In this document: positions 8,157-16,891 of the stretch, in pieces
Numbering within the stretch: position 1 is the stretch's first letter
Layout: every line of letters begins with the position of its first letter
NCBI GenBank assembly: GCA_003446015.1
Contig: DMBU01000074.1
Span: 1 to 46,234 of the forward strand
Origin: Bacteroidales bacterium
GTDB taxonomy: Bacteria; Bacteroidota; Bacteroidia; Bacteroidales; UBA12077
Length of the DNA: 46,234 bases
Direction of reading: 5' to 3'
Program-made: the position numbers and the translations under genes
The notes under the pieces: model-generated
Database searches by the model: none
Told to the model about the DNA's origin: nothing
Seen by the model: the letters and a program-made list of their open reading frames with translations, nothing else

Positions 8157-9785
8157 ATGAATTTTCTTAGAGCACTATACTTTAACAAGCTGGTTAACAG
8201 GCTAAACAAGAATCTTAAAATTGGACAAAAATCTTATCTCGCGTTTTTTTTAGTGTCTGTAATGATTCTTTTATTTTCATTGTATACTCTTTATTCATAT
8301 TCTGTATTAAAGAAAAGAGATGTTCTAATGCAGAATATTTACGCAATGAATCATGATAATTTATCACTTATCGTCTTGTTAGAGCAGCAATATTCATTTT
8401 TTGAAACTCGTTCTATAGAAAAAATCAAATCAAACAATGAAAAAATCTCCGAAATCATAAAAAGACTGAATAAAACTATTCATGAAGTTCAAAATGAAAT
8501 ATCAAGTTCTGAATTAAATCTTCAGAAATTAGAAAATTCAATAAATCAGATTAAGTCCCTGAGCATATTCGATCCTGCAATAATGAATCAGGTTTCCAGT
8601 CTCGATGAGAATCAGCTAAACAGCTTAGGTTTAAAATTGCGTGATGAAATTTTTGAATTACAGTTGGCTAATGAAAAGTTTAACCAGTATAGTTCCAGAA
8701 TCAAAGCAGAAACTGATAAAATATATAGTCATAAAAACATTTTAATACTTATATTTTTAGGCTCAGGAATATTAGGATCCATTATTATTGCAAATTTTAT
8801 AAGTTACCGAATTACCGATCCAATTGAAAAGTTAAAAGACAATATTAAAATCCTTGAACAAGGAGATTATAATTTAGATGACAAATTTGAAGTTTTAGAT
8901 AATGATGAAATTGGAGATATAGCCAATGGAATTGAACGCATTGGACATACCATAAGAGAAACAGTTTTTTTTACAGATAAGATCGGTGAAAATGAATTCG
9001 ACACTGAATTAAATTTAAATAAATCAGGAAAACTTGCATCAGCTTTACTTTTAATGCGCGATAAATTAAAGGCAATAACTGAACAAAATGAAATTCAAAA
9101 ACAACAAGAAGAAAAACGTAATTGGGTAATTAAAGGTTTAGCCGATTTAGGAAATATTTTAAGATCTAATTTTAATGATATAGATACCATGTACTTTGAT
9201 ATTTTGAAAACGATTATCAATTACATTGGGGCTACTCAGGGAGGTTTATTTATTATTCACGAAAAAGATAACAAACAAATATTAGAATTAAGCGCTTGTT
9301 ATGCTTATGATAGAAGAAAATATTTATCGAAAGAAATAGAAATTGGAGAAGGATTAGTTGGACAATGTGCGCTCGAAAAGCAAATAACTAATTTAACTGA
9401 AATTCCAGATAATTATCTTCAAATAGCTTCGGGATTGGGCGGATCGAATCCAAAGAATTTAATTTTGGTGCCTCTAATATTGAATAAAGAGATTTATGGT
9501 GTAATGGAAATTGCCTCATTTAAAATTTTTGATAAACATCAGATCGAATATCTGGAGCAGTCTGCAGAAAGCATAGCTTCAACAGTTTCGAGTATGCAAA
9601 TTAACATTACAACTAAAGCACTATTGGAAAAAACCCAAATTCAAGCTGAAGAAATAGCCTCTAGTGAAGAAGAAATGAAACAAAATATGGAAGAGCTTCA
9701 GGCAACTCAGGAAGAATCGCAACGAAAAATTGAACAGCTCGAAATGTTATTGGAAGAAGCAAGAATGAGTCAGATAAAGGAATAA
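8157..9785 (+). CDS. Membrane-bound HAMP-GAF sensor protein without output domain
   Basis: A 542-aa protein with transmembrane helix 1 (about 27-48) and an extracytoplasmic four-helix-like region of about 145 residues rich in Gln, Asn and Glu. Transmembrane helix 2 (about 195-214) leads into a HAMP domain (about 217-270, with ITDPIEKLKDNI). A GAF domain follows (about 330-480; GEGLVGQCALEK and LVPLILNKEIYGVMEIASF are typical), then a C-terminal coiled coil (about 490-542, EEEMKQNMEELQATQEESQ). There is no kinase, GGDEF or MCP signalling hairpin. The frame is open from 8091, but the first 22 residues look non-coding and the ATG at 8157 gives a normal basic N-terminus. Its role is presumably signal input to an unknown partner. 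The neighbouring kinase faces the other way. Confidence 0.75.
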   Translation: MNFLRALYFNKLVNRLNKNLKIGQKSYLAFFLVSVMILLFSLYTLYSYSVLKKRDVLMQNIYAMNHDNLSLIVLLEQQYSFFETRSIEKIKSNNEKISEIIKRLNKTIHEVQNEISSSELNLQKLENSINQIKSLSIFDPAIMNQVSSLDENQLNSLGLKLRDEIFELQLANEKFNQYSSRIKAETDKIYSHKNILILIFLGSGILGSIIIANFISYRITDPIEKLKDNIKILEQGDYNLDDKFEVLDNDEIGDIANGIERIGHTIRETVFFTDKIGENEFDTELNLNKSGKLASALLLMRDKLKAITEQNEIQKQQEEKRNWVIKGLADLGNILRSNFNDIDTMYFDILKTIINYIGATQGGLFIIHEKDNKQILELSACYAYDRRKYLSKEIEIGEGLVGQCALEKQITNLTEIPDNYLQIASGLGGSNPKNLILVPLILNKEIYGVMEIASFKIFDKHQIEYLEQSAESIASTVSSMQINITTKALLEKTQIQAEEIASSEEEMKQNMEELQATQEESQRKIEQLEMLLEEARMSQIKE

Positions 9786-9793
9786 TTACTGAT

Positions 9794-11149
9794 TCAAAAC
9801 TCAAGAATCACTTCAGCACCTTTTCCTAATTCTGATTTTACTTGTATTGAACCTTTATGCAAGCGCATAATCTGACGTGAAAGACTTAACCCGATTCCGG
9901 AACCTTCTTTTTTTGTAGTGTAAAACGGAATAAAGATTTTATCCAATTCATCAGAATCAATACCTCTTCCATTATCCTTGAAAATTATCTTGTGTTTATT
10001 CAAGTCACTTCCGATAATCTCAACTTTTATTAGCGGTTTATCCTGCTCTTTTACTGCATCAATAGCATTAATTAAAAGGTTTATTACTACCTGTTCAATT
10101 TGGTCGTAATCAGCCTGTGTGGTAATCGATTCCGAAGTGTTTTTGAAAAGAAAGTTTATTTTTCTTTCACTTATTTTTTGCTTAAGTAATGTATGACAAT
10201 GATTTAAAAGTTCAACAAGATCAACTTCTTTAAAATCAGGTTTTGGTAATCGGGTTAATTGCTTATATGAGGAGACAAATTTGAGCAAACCCCTACTCCT
10301 GCTTTCGATTGTTTTAAGACTTGATATGATATCCTCAAAATCTTCGTCAGAAATTTTTTGTAATTCTGATTTTTGTCCTTTTGTTTCTTCAAGAGTGTCA
10401 TTTATTGCATTGCTTAAAGAAGAAATTGGAGTAACCGAATTCATGATCTCATGAGTCAGAACCCGAATTAATTTTTGCCAGGACTCTAATTCCTGATATT
10501 CAAGTTCCTGCTTAATATTTTGAAGGGAGATTAATTTAATATTTTTATTCTGAATTTTTAGTTCGGTTGCATAAACCGAAAGATGCATTAAGTCCTCGCC
10601 AAGCTTTATTTTTATTAGTTCGCTTTCACCTGATTTTAATTTTACTATTAAATTATAAAGATTATTATTTTGATTTTTAATGTACCCGATATTTCTCTTA
10701 TGTTCAATATTTAAAAGCTCAATAGCTGGTTTATTGATAAACTGAATATCTCCTTTTTCATCAAAACTAACCAATGCTATGCGGATATGTTCTACAATGG
10801 TTCTCAAATAATGGTACTGAATTTCTTTATCTGTTCGAATATTCTGAAATTCACTCATAATCGTATTGTAAGCGTCTTTTAATAAGCATTTTGAGTTTTT
10901 CTCCGTAAGCGAACTTATAGAACTTATAAAATCACGCGATTTTATGGATAGAAGAAATTCACTTAAACCTCGTTTGTATTTCTCGGCATACCTGATTATT
11001 TCAATCAAGGAAGCAATTGACAACAACGAACTTACAATACTTGTAACATACCACTCGCTTTGTAAAGAAGAATAAACTGAAGCTAAAATAAAAACAGCTA
11101 ATAAAAAAGTTCTGGCAATTAAACCAAATCTAAAATTGCTATAATCCAT
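9794..11149 (-). CDS. Sensor histidine kinase (NtrB/NtrY-like)
   Basis: A 451-aa kinase likely to phosphorylate the NtrC-like regulator encoded directly upstream. Two N-terminal membrane helices (about 10-28 and 33-52) are joined by a very short loop, so there is little periplasmic domain. A PAS-like region lies at about 115-215 and the HisKA box at about 225-245 (LTHEIMNSVTPISSL, phospho-acceptor H233). The HATPase domain follows, with VVINLLINAIDAV, DNGRGID, FYTTKKEGSGIGLSLS and a GKGAEVILEF ending. The ATG at 11149 overlaps the 3' end of the regulator gene by 11 bases, so translation is coupled. Confidence 0.93.
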   Translation of the reverse strand: MDYSNFRFGLIARTFLLAVFILASVYSSLQSEWYVTSIVSSLLSIASLIEIIRYAEKYKRGLSEFLLSIKSRDFISSISSLTEKNSKCLLKDAYNTIMSEFQNIRTDKEIQYHYLRTIVEHIRIALVSFDEKGDIQFINKPAIELLNIEHKRNIGYIKNQNNNLYNLIVKLKSGESELIKIKLGEDLMHLSVYATELKIQNKNIKLISLQNIKQELEYQELESWQKLIRVLTHEIMNSVTPISSLSNAINDTLEETKGQKSELQKISDEDFEDIISSLKTIESRSRGLLKFVSSYKQLTRLPKPDFKEVDLVELLNHCHTLLKQKISERKINFLFKNTSESITTQADYDQIEQVVINLLINAIDAVKEQDKPLIKVEIIGSDLNKHKIIFKDNGRGIDSDELDKIFIPFYTTKKEGSGIGLSLSRQIMRLHKGSIQVKSELGKGAEVILEF

Positions 11150-12506
11150 ATTTTGTCATTTTACGGTACATGGTAGTTCTGCCTAATCCTAATTCTTTTG
11201 CAGCCGCACTAACATTAAAGTTGCATTTTTTCAGAGCATTTTCAATCGTGTATCTTTCCACTTCCTCCAAATTAAGGTTATGCTTATTAAGTGTTGAACT
11301 TTCTGATATGTTTAACACAAAATCTGAAGCATTTAAAACATTACTATTGCTCATTATTACAGCTCTTTCGATGATGTGTTGCAACTCTCTGATATTCCCG
11401 GGCCAATTATATTTTTTAAGTTTTTTAAATGATTCAGCACTTATTTTCATGTCCGGTTTCTTATACTTTTTTCGATATATCTCAAGAAAATGATTTGATA
11501 ACATGGGAATATCATCCAGTCGATCTCTTAATGAGGGAACATGAATCTCAACCGTATTTATTCGAAAAAACAGATCTTGTCGAAACTCATTCTTATCAAT
11601 CATTTCATTTAGGTTTTGATTGGTTGCACAAATCAACCTGATATCAACAGGAACAGTTTTATTAGAACCAACTGGTGTAATTTCTTTTTTCTGAATAGAC
11701 GTTAAAAGCTTAGATTGAAGAGGAAGGGATAAATTCCCTATTTCATCTAAAAACAAGGTTCCTTCGTTTGCAACGTCAAAACGTCCGGCACGATCTTCTT
11801 TAGCATCTGTAAAGGCTCCTTTAACATGTCCAAAAAGCTCTGATTCAAAAAGATTTTCATGAATAGCACCCAAATCAACATTAACAAATAAATTATCTGA
11901 TCGGTTTGATTTCCTGTGAATTGCACGTGCAATAACTTCTTTTCCCGTTCCATTTTCACCGAGAATTAAAACATTAGCATCCGTGTTAGCTACTTTATCT
12001 ATAATAGTCAGGAGTTCTTTTATCTTTTGCGATTCACCAATGATCTCAGTAAAAGATTGATCAATATCCTGTACAAGTGTTTTTTGTTTGCTTTTCAGCT
12101 GAACAATCTCTTGTTTCGATTTACTTAAATTGTAAGCGGCCATTACTGTTGCCAGAAACTTTTTATTATCCCAGGGTTTCACAACAAAATCCACAGCTCC
12201 AATTTTCATTGAATCAATTGCAAGATTAATATCTCCATATGCAGTCATCATAACAACGATAGACTGAGGGTCAATTTGAAGAATTCTTTTTAACCACTCC
12301 AGACCATCTTTACCACTAGTTGCACCTGTAGTGAAATTCATATCCAGTAAAATAACATCGAATAGTTTCTTTTCAATATATGGAATAATATCAGCAGGAT
12401 TTGTTAGTGTTATAATATCCAAAAACTCTTTTTTTAAAACCATTTTGGTTGACAACAATATATCCTGATCGTCGTCTATGACAAGAATTTTTCCGGTTTT
12501 TATCAT
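11139..12506 (-). CDS. Sigma-54-dependent response regulator (NtrC family)
   Basis: A 455-aa activator with three domains. The receiver domain (about 5-120) has the acidic DDD cluster, phospho-acceptor D55 in VILLDMNF and K in VVKPWD. The AAA+ domain (about 145-375) has Walker A GENGTGKE, the sigma-54 contact loop as GAFTDA (usually GAFTGA), and Walker B TLFLDEIG. The C-terminal Fis-type helix-turn-helix (about 410-455) includes NVSAAAKELGLGRTTMYRK. The frame extends upstream to 12647, but the ATG at 12504-12506 gives the standard receiver start (MIKTGKILVIDDD), and the extra part would read through the inverted repeats. It probably acts on the divergent permease gene and perhaps on itself. 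Confidence 0.94.
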   Translation of the reverse strand: MIKTGKILVIDDDQDILLSTKMVLKKEFLDIITLTNPADIIPYIEKKLFDVILLDMNFTTGATSGKDGLEWLKRILQIDPQSIVVMMTAYGDINLAIDSMKIGAVDFVVKPWDNKKFLATVMAAYNLSKSKQEIVQLKSKQKTLVQDIDQSFTEIIGESQKIKELLTIIDKVANTDANVLILGENGTGKEVIARAIHRKSNRSDNLFVNVDLGAIHENLFESELFGHVKGAFTDAKEDRAGRFDVANEGTLFLDEIGNLSLPLQSKLLTSIQKKEITPVGSNKTVPVDIRLICATNQNLNEMIDKNEFRQDLFFRINTVEIHVPSLRDRLDDIPMLSNHFLEIYRKKYKKPDMKISAESFKKLKKYNWPGNIRELQHIIERAVIMSNSNVLNASDFVLNISESSTLNKHNLNLEEVERYTIENALKKCNFNVSAAAKELGLGRTTMYRKMTKYGL

Positions 12507-12553
12507 AAAATCAGTTATTTTAGATGAATAAAAATACGAAAAAATATCAAACC

Positions 12554-12570
12554 TGTTCCGATATGAAACA
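12554..12570. promoter_or_regulatory. Operator-like inverted repeat, site 1
   Basis: TGTTCCGATATGAAACA has arms TGTTCC and GAAACA (5 of 6 pairs) around a 5-base spacer. It begins exactly 22 bp before site 2, two helical turns. It is a candidate upstream activating site for the Fis domain of the adjacent regulator. Confidence 0.6.
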
Positions 12571-12575
12571 TTTTG

Positions 12576-12592
12576 TGTTCCGAAAAGGAACA
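12576..12592. promoter_or_regulatory. Operator-like inverted repeat, site 2
   Basis: TGTTCCGAAAAGGAACA has a perfect 6-bp inverted repeat around a 5-base spacer. It lies about 66 bp upstream of the -24/-12 promoter, a usual distance for enhancer-type sites of NtrC proteins. Confidence 0.65.
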
Positions 12593-12657
12593 GTGTATTT
12601 TTAGAATAATGATGCAAGATTATTGTAAAGCTCAGATTTGTAATCATATATACAAAA

Positions 12658-12673
12658 TGGCATATGTGTTGTA
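12658..12673 (+). promoter_or_regulatory. Sigma-54-type -24/-12 promoter for the permease
   Basis: TGGCATATGTGTTGTA keeps GG, then ten bases, then GT, against the consensus TGGCACG-N4-TTGC. It departs at the last position of the -12 GC. Transcription would begin near 12683, after the ATG at 12677 and before the ATG at 12701, which agrees with the downstream start. Confidence 0.6.
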
Positions 12674-12700
12674 ACTATGAGCCAAACAAAAAACAACATG

Positions 12701-15103
12701 ATGATAAGGAATTATTTCAAAACAGCGCTTCGTATATTAACCCGAAATAAGGTATTCTCAATTATTAACATTCTTGGACTATCATTAGCCCTGACATGTG
12801 TTATTGTAATTTTCTTATTTATAATGCATGAATTAAGTTTCGATAAGTATCATAGTAATTATGACTCAATATACAGAATTGTTAGTAATCAAATTCAGAA
12901 TGGAACTGAACATTTTGATGAAACAGTTCCGTATCCATTGAGTGGAGTACTAAAATCAGAACTAACAGGTCAAAAAGATGTAACTCAGATTTATTTTGCA
13001 AATGAGAGATTATTAAAGGTTGGTGATGATAAATACCTTGAAAGAGGAGTATTGTATGTGGATTCAAATTTTGTTAAAGTTTTCGATATTGAATTCCTAA
13101 TTGGGAGTCCTGATAAATTAAATGATCCTAATTCAATATTTCTTACCGAGGCAATTGCTCTGAAATATTTCGGCTCAAATGATGAAGCCTTAAATAAAAA
13201 TATTGTAATCCATGATTCTGTTACATTGAATGTTGCTGGAATTTTAAAAAATCCTCCTAAAAACACACACATTCCTTTTCAAGCAATGTTATCAATTAAA
13301 AACTTAAAAGAAGAATACTTCAATTTTGGATATGATAGTTGGGGAACACGTTCTTCGGGTTTTGCAACTTATCTTACATTAAAAAATGAAAGTAATTTTT
13401 CCGATATGGAATTAAAAATTCAAGAAATTGTTGATAAGCATAATCCAAATGATGAAGAAGCTCAAAGAACCGAATTTTTTATTTTACAACCATTAAGTGA
13501 TGTTCACTACGACGACAGGTTTGGTAGTTTCAATGGAACTTATGTTTTAAGTAAAAAATTGCTTTTCATTTTTGCTAGTGTAGGTCTTTTTATCATACTC
13601 ATTGCATTTATAAATTTTACTAACCTGTCTATTGTACAAACAATAAAAAGAGCCAGAGAAGTTGGAATAAGAAAGGTTTTAGGAGCCAACAGGCTCACAT
13701 TGATTAAGCAATTTTTAGGAGAAACTTTTCTTATCCTTTTAATTGCTGAAATAATCGCAGTAATTTTTACTGAAATTATTTTGAGTAAAATAAATACATT
13801 TCTGGGGAGTGGAACCGAATTAAAAATGTATGGCAATTTTTCGGTGATTATATTTTTAGTTATTATCCTGGCTTTACTCACTTTTTTATCAGGCATTTAC
13901 CCGGCAACAGTACTCTCTCGATACAACCCAATACGTGCACTTCGATATAATATGAAACTGGGGAAAGCAAAATCATTTTCTTTGTATAATCTACTTGTAT
14001 TCTTGCAGTTCTTTATTTCTCAGATATTGATTGTTAGCACTATCGTTATCTCTCTACAATTAGATTATTTCAGAAATAAGGATATGGGATTTTATAAAAA
14101 AAACATTATCATGATTGATTTGCCTGGTTATGAAGCTTCCAAGGCAAAGGTGATGATCGATTTATTAGAAAGCAATCCTGATATTGAAAAGGTATCTTTG
14201 GGAATTGGATCACCACTCTCTGGATCTAATATCACATCAAGTTTTCAACGTATTGAAGATCTTGAGACCGATTACCATGCAAATATGAAAACAGTCGATA
14301 CAAGTTACTTTAGTTTGTATGGATTAAAACTAATTGCAGGAACGTGGAGTATGCTAAGCCAGGAGAATGATTCTACATTTAATATCGTGGTGAATAAAAC
14401 ATTGATTAAAAAGATTGGAATCGAAAACCCATCTGATGCTATTGAACAGTATTTGTTCATATTTGGAAAAACCTATGGAAAGATTACAGGTGTTGTTGAA
14501 GATTTTAATACCTATACATTACATAGTAAAATTCCACCCGTTATATTTGTGTCATACGAAGATTTCTTTACGCAGATTCATATAAGGACAAATGAAAAAC
14601 ACTATTCGGAAGTAAAAGATTTTATCGAAAAATGTTGGGATCAGGTATATCCTCAATATGTTTATTCATATGATATTTTCGAAGATTCAATTCAAAGAAG
14701 ATATAAATCAGAGCAAAGAATGTCTCAAATTACAAAAACGTTTACATTCATAGCTATCATAATTGCTTGTTTGGGCTTATTTGGATTGGTTTCATACATG
14801 CTTGTTCAAAGAACTAAGGAAATTGGAATTAGGAAGGCCCTGGGAGCATCGGCTGCATCAGTAATTTTGCTGGTAACAAAACAGTTTATAAGTCTGGTAG
14901 TAATTTCCTGTATATTTGCCTGGCCTGCTGCATATTATTTAATGAGAAGCTGGCTGAATAATTATGCATATAAGATCGAATTAAGTGTTTGGATATTCAT
15001 CCTTTCAGGAGCAGCATTAATACTAATAACCTTTCTAACTATTCTTTATCAGTCAATTAAGGTTTCAAATACAAAACCTGCAGATGTATTAAAATATGAA
15101 TAA
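12701..15103 (+). CDS. FtsX/MacB-type ABC transporter permease
   Basis: An 800-aa permease of the duplicated MacB_PCD-FtsX type common in Bacteroidota. It begins with MIRNYFKTALRIL, then the first helix (about 15-37). A large periplasmic domain precedes three helices (about 285-410), where the FtsX signature EVGIRKVLGANRLTLIKQF sits before the second of them. Another helix and periplasmic domain follow, then a second FtsX unit with EIGIRKALGASAASVILLV and three final helices. The frame is open from an ATG at 12677, but the predicted sigma-54 start point lies after it and the family usually starts at MIRNYF, so I chose 12701. No ATPase gene is next to it. It may export or sense an envelope stressor under control of the adjacent two-component pair; substrate unknown. 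Confidence 0.88.
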   Translation: MIRNYFKTALRILTRNKVFSIINILGLSLALTCVIVIFLFIMHELSFDKYHSNYDSIYRIVSNQIQNGTEHFDETVPYPLSGVLKSELTGQKDVTQIYFANERLLKVGDDKYLERGVLYVDSNFVKVFDIEFLIGSPDKLNDPNSIFLTEAIALKYFGSNDEALNKNIVIHDSVTLNVAGILKNPPKNTHIPFQAMLSIKNLKEEYFNFGYDSWGTRSSGFATYLTLKNESNFSDMELKIQEIVDKHNPNDEEAQRTEFFILQPLSDVHYDDRFGSFNGTYVLSKKLLFIFASVGLFIILIAFINFTNLSIVQTIKRAREVGIRKVLGANRLTLIKQFLGETFLILLIAEIIAVIFTEIILSKINTFLGSGTELKMYGNFSVIIFLVIILALLTFLSGIYPATVLSRYNPIRALRYNMKLGKAKSFSLYNLLVFLQFFISQILIVSTIVISLQLDYFRNKDMGFYKKNIIMIDLPGYEASKAKVMIDLLESNPDIEKVSLGIGSPLSGSNITSSFQRIEDLETDYHANMKTVDTSYFSLYGLKLIAGTWSMLSQENDSTFNIVVNKTLIKKIGIENPSDAIEQYLFIFGKTYGKITGVVEDFNTYTLHSKIPPVIFVSYEDFFTQIHIRTNEKHYSEVKDFIEKCWDQVYPQYVYSYDIFEDSIQRRYKSEQRMSQITKTFTFIAIIIACLGLFGLVSYMLVQRTKEIGIRKALGASAASVILLVTKQFISLVVISCIFAWPAAYYLMRSWLNNYAYKIELSVWIFILSGAALILITFLTILYQSIKVSNTKPADVLKYE

Positions 15104-15220
15104 GATTTTTGTAATTTAATTGGAAATAAAAATGTTAACTATAAAATTCCAAAATCTTTAATCAAAAAAGATCAAGTAACAGAAATGATTTTTAATTGGG
15201 AAAAATCTAAAATCCAAAAT

Positions 15221-15649
15221 CTATTTGTGGTCCTTTACCCTTAAACTTTCAATAGCTAATCGATAACTATCTAATCCAAAACCAGAAATACTTCCCAAGC
15301 AATTTGGGGCAATCAACGATTTATGACGAAATTCTTCGCGTGCAAAAACATTGGATATATGCACCTCAACTACAGGAGTCGTAACAGCTTTTATAGCATC
15401 TGCTATGGCAACCGAAGTATGTGTGTACCCACCGGCATTTAAAACTATACCATGAAAACTAAAACCAACTTCATGTATTTTATTTATAATCTCACCTTCT
15501 ACATTCGACTGGTAATAATCAAGTTCTATTTCGCTAAAGTGCTCCTTAAGTAGTTTTAAAAATTTATCAAAGTCTGCATCACCGTAAATATCTTTTTCTC
15601 TGGTTCCTATTAAGTTAAGGTTAGGTCCGTTTATAATTTGAATATGCAT
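15221..15649 (-). CDS. aroQ: 3-dehydroquinate dehydratase, type II
   Basis: Removes water from 3-dehydroquinate to form 3-dehydroshikimate in the shikimate pathway. The 142-aa protein has the family signature INGPNLNLIGTREKDIYG with the active-site Arg and Tyr. It also has LNAGGYTHTSVAIADA and the VEVHISNVFAREEFRHKS segment with catalytic His. The frame extends to 15691, but the ATG at 15647-15649 gives the usual start, and a -7 element at 15673-15680 excludes the longer form. It is divergent from xerD with an 82-bp shared upstream region. Confidence 0.96.
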   Translation of the reverse strand: MHIQIINGPNLNLIGTREKDIYGDADFDKFLKLLKEHFSEIELDYYQSNVEGEIINKIHEVGFSFHGIVLNAGGYTHTSVAIADAIKAVTTPVVEVHISNVFAREEFRHKSLIAPNCLGSISGFGLDSYRLAIESLRVKDHK

Positions 15650-15672
15650 ATTTCTTAATTTAAATCTTAACA

Positions 15673-15680
15673 CAAATTTA
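15673..15680 (-). promoter_or_regulatory. Putative -7 element (TAAATTTG) for aroQ
   Basis: The + strand reads CAAATTTA. It lies 24 bases upstream of the aroQ ATG and fits TAnnTTTG exactly; it decides for the start at 15649. Confidence 0.5.
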
Positions 15681-15691
15681 AGCATAATCAT

Positions 15692-15699
15692 TAACTTTG
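15692..15699 (+). promoter_or_regulatory. Putative -7 element (TAACTTTG) for xerD
   Basis: Exact TAnnTTTG match 33 bases before the xerD ATG, 12 bases from the opposing aroQ element: a compact divergent promoter pair. Confidence 0.5.
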
Positions 15700-15731
15700 A
15701 AAGATGAAGCTTCTTTATTAATTCAAATTAA

Positions 15732-16631
15732 ATGAACTGGGAAAATAGTATTGTGCAATTTCGAAGTTATTTAAAGCTCGAAAGATCTTTATCTAACAAC
15801 TCCATAACTGCTTACGAGACTGATATTCGTAAATTTGTAACTTACCTTGAGATTGCAAAATTACAGGTCACACCTCTCAATGTTACCTTGCAAAATCTAA
15901 AAGATTTTATCCAGTGGATTAACGAACTTGGTCTTAATGCCCGGTCGCAGGCAAGAATTATTTCAGGCTTAAAAGCATTTTTTAAATATTTGATTGTGGA
16001 AGATATTATCGAAACTGATCCAAGTAATTTGCTGGAATCACCCCGATTGGGACGTAAATTACCCGAAGTGCTTTCATTAATAGAAATTGATCGCATAATC
16101 GCTGCAATTGATTTAAGCAAACCTGAAGGTCAACGAAATAAAGCTATAATTGAAACACTTTATAGTTGTGGCTTGCGTGTTTCTGAATTAATAAATCTTA
16201 AAATATCAAACCTCTATTTTGATGATGGATTCATCAGGGTTGTTGGAAAAGGAAATAAAGAACGCCTTGTTCCAATAGGTAATAAAGCCATGAAAGAAAT
16301 CAAATATTATTTCCAGGATCGAAATTTATTATCACAAATTGACAAAGCAAGTGAAAATATTGTTTTCCTTAACCGAAGAGGGAAAAAATTAACCCGGGTA
16401 ATGATATTTACTATAATTAAAAGATTAGCCGAAATTGCCAAAATTAATAAAAGTATAAGCCCACATACATTCAGACATTCTTTTGCTTCACATTTAATTG
16501 ATGGAGGTGCTGATTTGAGAGCGGTACAAGAAATGCTGGGACATGAATCTATTATAACAACCGAAATATACACACACCTCGATCGTGAATACTTGCGCGA
16601 TGCAATCATACAATTTCATCCAAGAGCATAA
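15732..16631 (+). CDS. xerD: Site-specific tyrosine recombinase XerD
   Basis: Resolves chromosome dimers at dif, normally with XerC. The 299-aa protein has an N-terminal SAM-like core-binding domain (about 1-90) and a catalytic domain (about 110-299). All six active-site residues are visible: R149 (CGLRVSEL), K173 (GKGNKER), H245 and R248 (HTFRHSFASHL), H271 (LGHES) and nucleophile Y280 (EIYTHL). Length and C-terminus are those of the housekeeping enzyme, and the neighbours are core metabolic genes. I therefore do not read it as a mobile-element integrase. Confidence 0.93.
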   Translation: MNWENSIVQFRSYLKLERSLSNNSITAYETDIRKFVTYLEIAKLQVTPLNVTLQNLKDFIQWINELGLNARSQARIISGLKAFFKYLIVEDIIETDPSNLLESPRLGRKLPEVLSLIEIDRIIAAIDLSKPEGQRNKAIIETLYSCGLRVSELINLKISNLYFDDGFIRVVGKGNKERLVPIGNKAMKEIKYYFQDRNLLSQIDKASENIVFLNRRGKKLTRVMIFTIIKRLAEIAKINKSISPHTFRHSFASHLIDGGADLRAVQEMLGHESIITTEIYTHLDREYLRDAIIQFHPRA

Positions 16632-16678
16632 AAAGATTCCAACTATCAGATATAAAATTTCAAGCTTATTAGTTTTCT

Positions 16679-16706
16679 GAAATCCGAAACCTGAAACCTG
16701 AAACTG
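16679..16706. repeat. Four tandem heptamers (GAAACCT type)
   Basis: The units are GAAATCC, GAAACCT, GAAACCT and GAAACTG in direct succession, 48 bases after xerD. Function unknown. Confidence 0.6.
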
Positions 16707-16715
16707 ATTTTTTCA

Positions 16716-16725
16716 CAAACGTTTG
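16716..16725. promoter_or_regulatory. Palindrome CAAACGTTTG, LacI-type operator candidate
   Basis: A perfect 10-bp palindrome with a central CG, resembling operators of LacI-family regulators. It lies about 90 bp upstream of the ppdK -7 element. No regulator gene is nearby. Confidence 0.35.
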
Positions 16726-16815
16726 CAAAATACATTCGCGCTCATATGTGCATTTAAAACATAGATTTAATCTTAAAATAATTCTATAAAAGCCCTTCAT
16801 TTGGCAATTTTTAAA

Positions 16816-16823
16816 TATATTTG
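16816..16823 (+). promoter_or_regulatory. Putative -7 element (TATATTTG) for ppdK
   Basis: Exact TAnnTTTG match, 68 bases before the ppdK ATG, leaving a 5' leader of about 60 bases. Confidence 0.45.
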
Positions 16824-16891
16824 TATCCTGCTAAAGTTTTTTATTAAAACAATCATATTCAATTATTTATAAATTTTTAAAGTATATAAAA

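Noticed and set aside
12507..12647. N-terminal extension of the NtrC-like regulator
   Set aside because: It would run through both inverted repeats, has no family counterpart, and the receiver domain begins normally at 12506.
15732..16631. Integrase of a mobile element
   Set aside because: Length and motifs are those of housekeeping XerD; there are no attachment-site repeats, cargo genes or tRNA beside it.
16801..16817. Second sigma-54-type promoter (TTGGCA...) before ppdK
   Set aside because: GG is present but the -12 GC/GT is missing at the required spacing; the overlapping TATATTTG is a better explanation.
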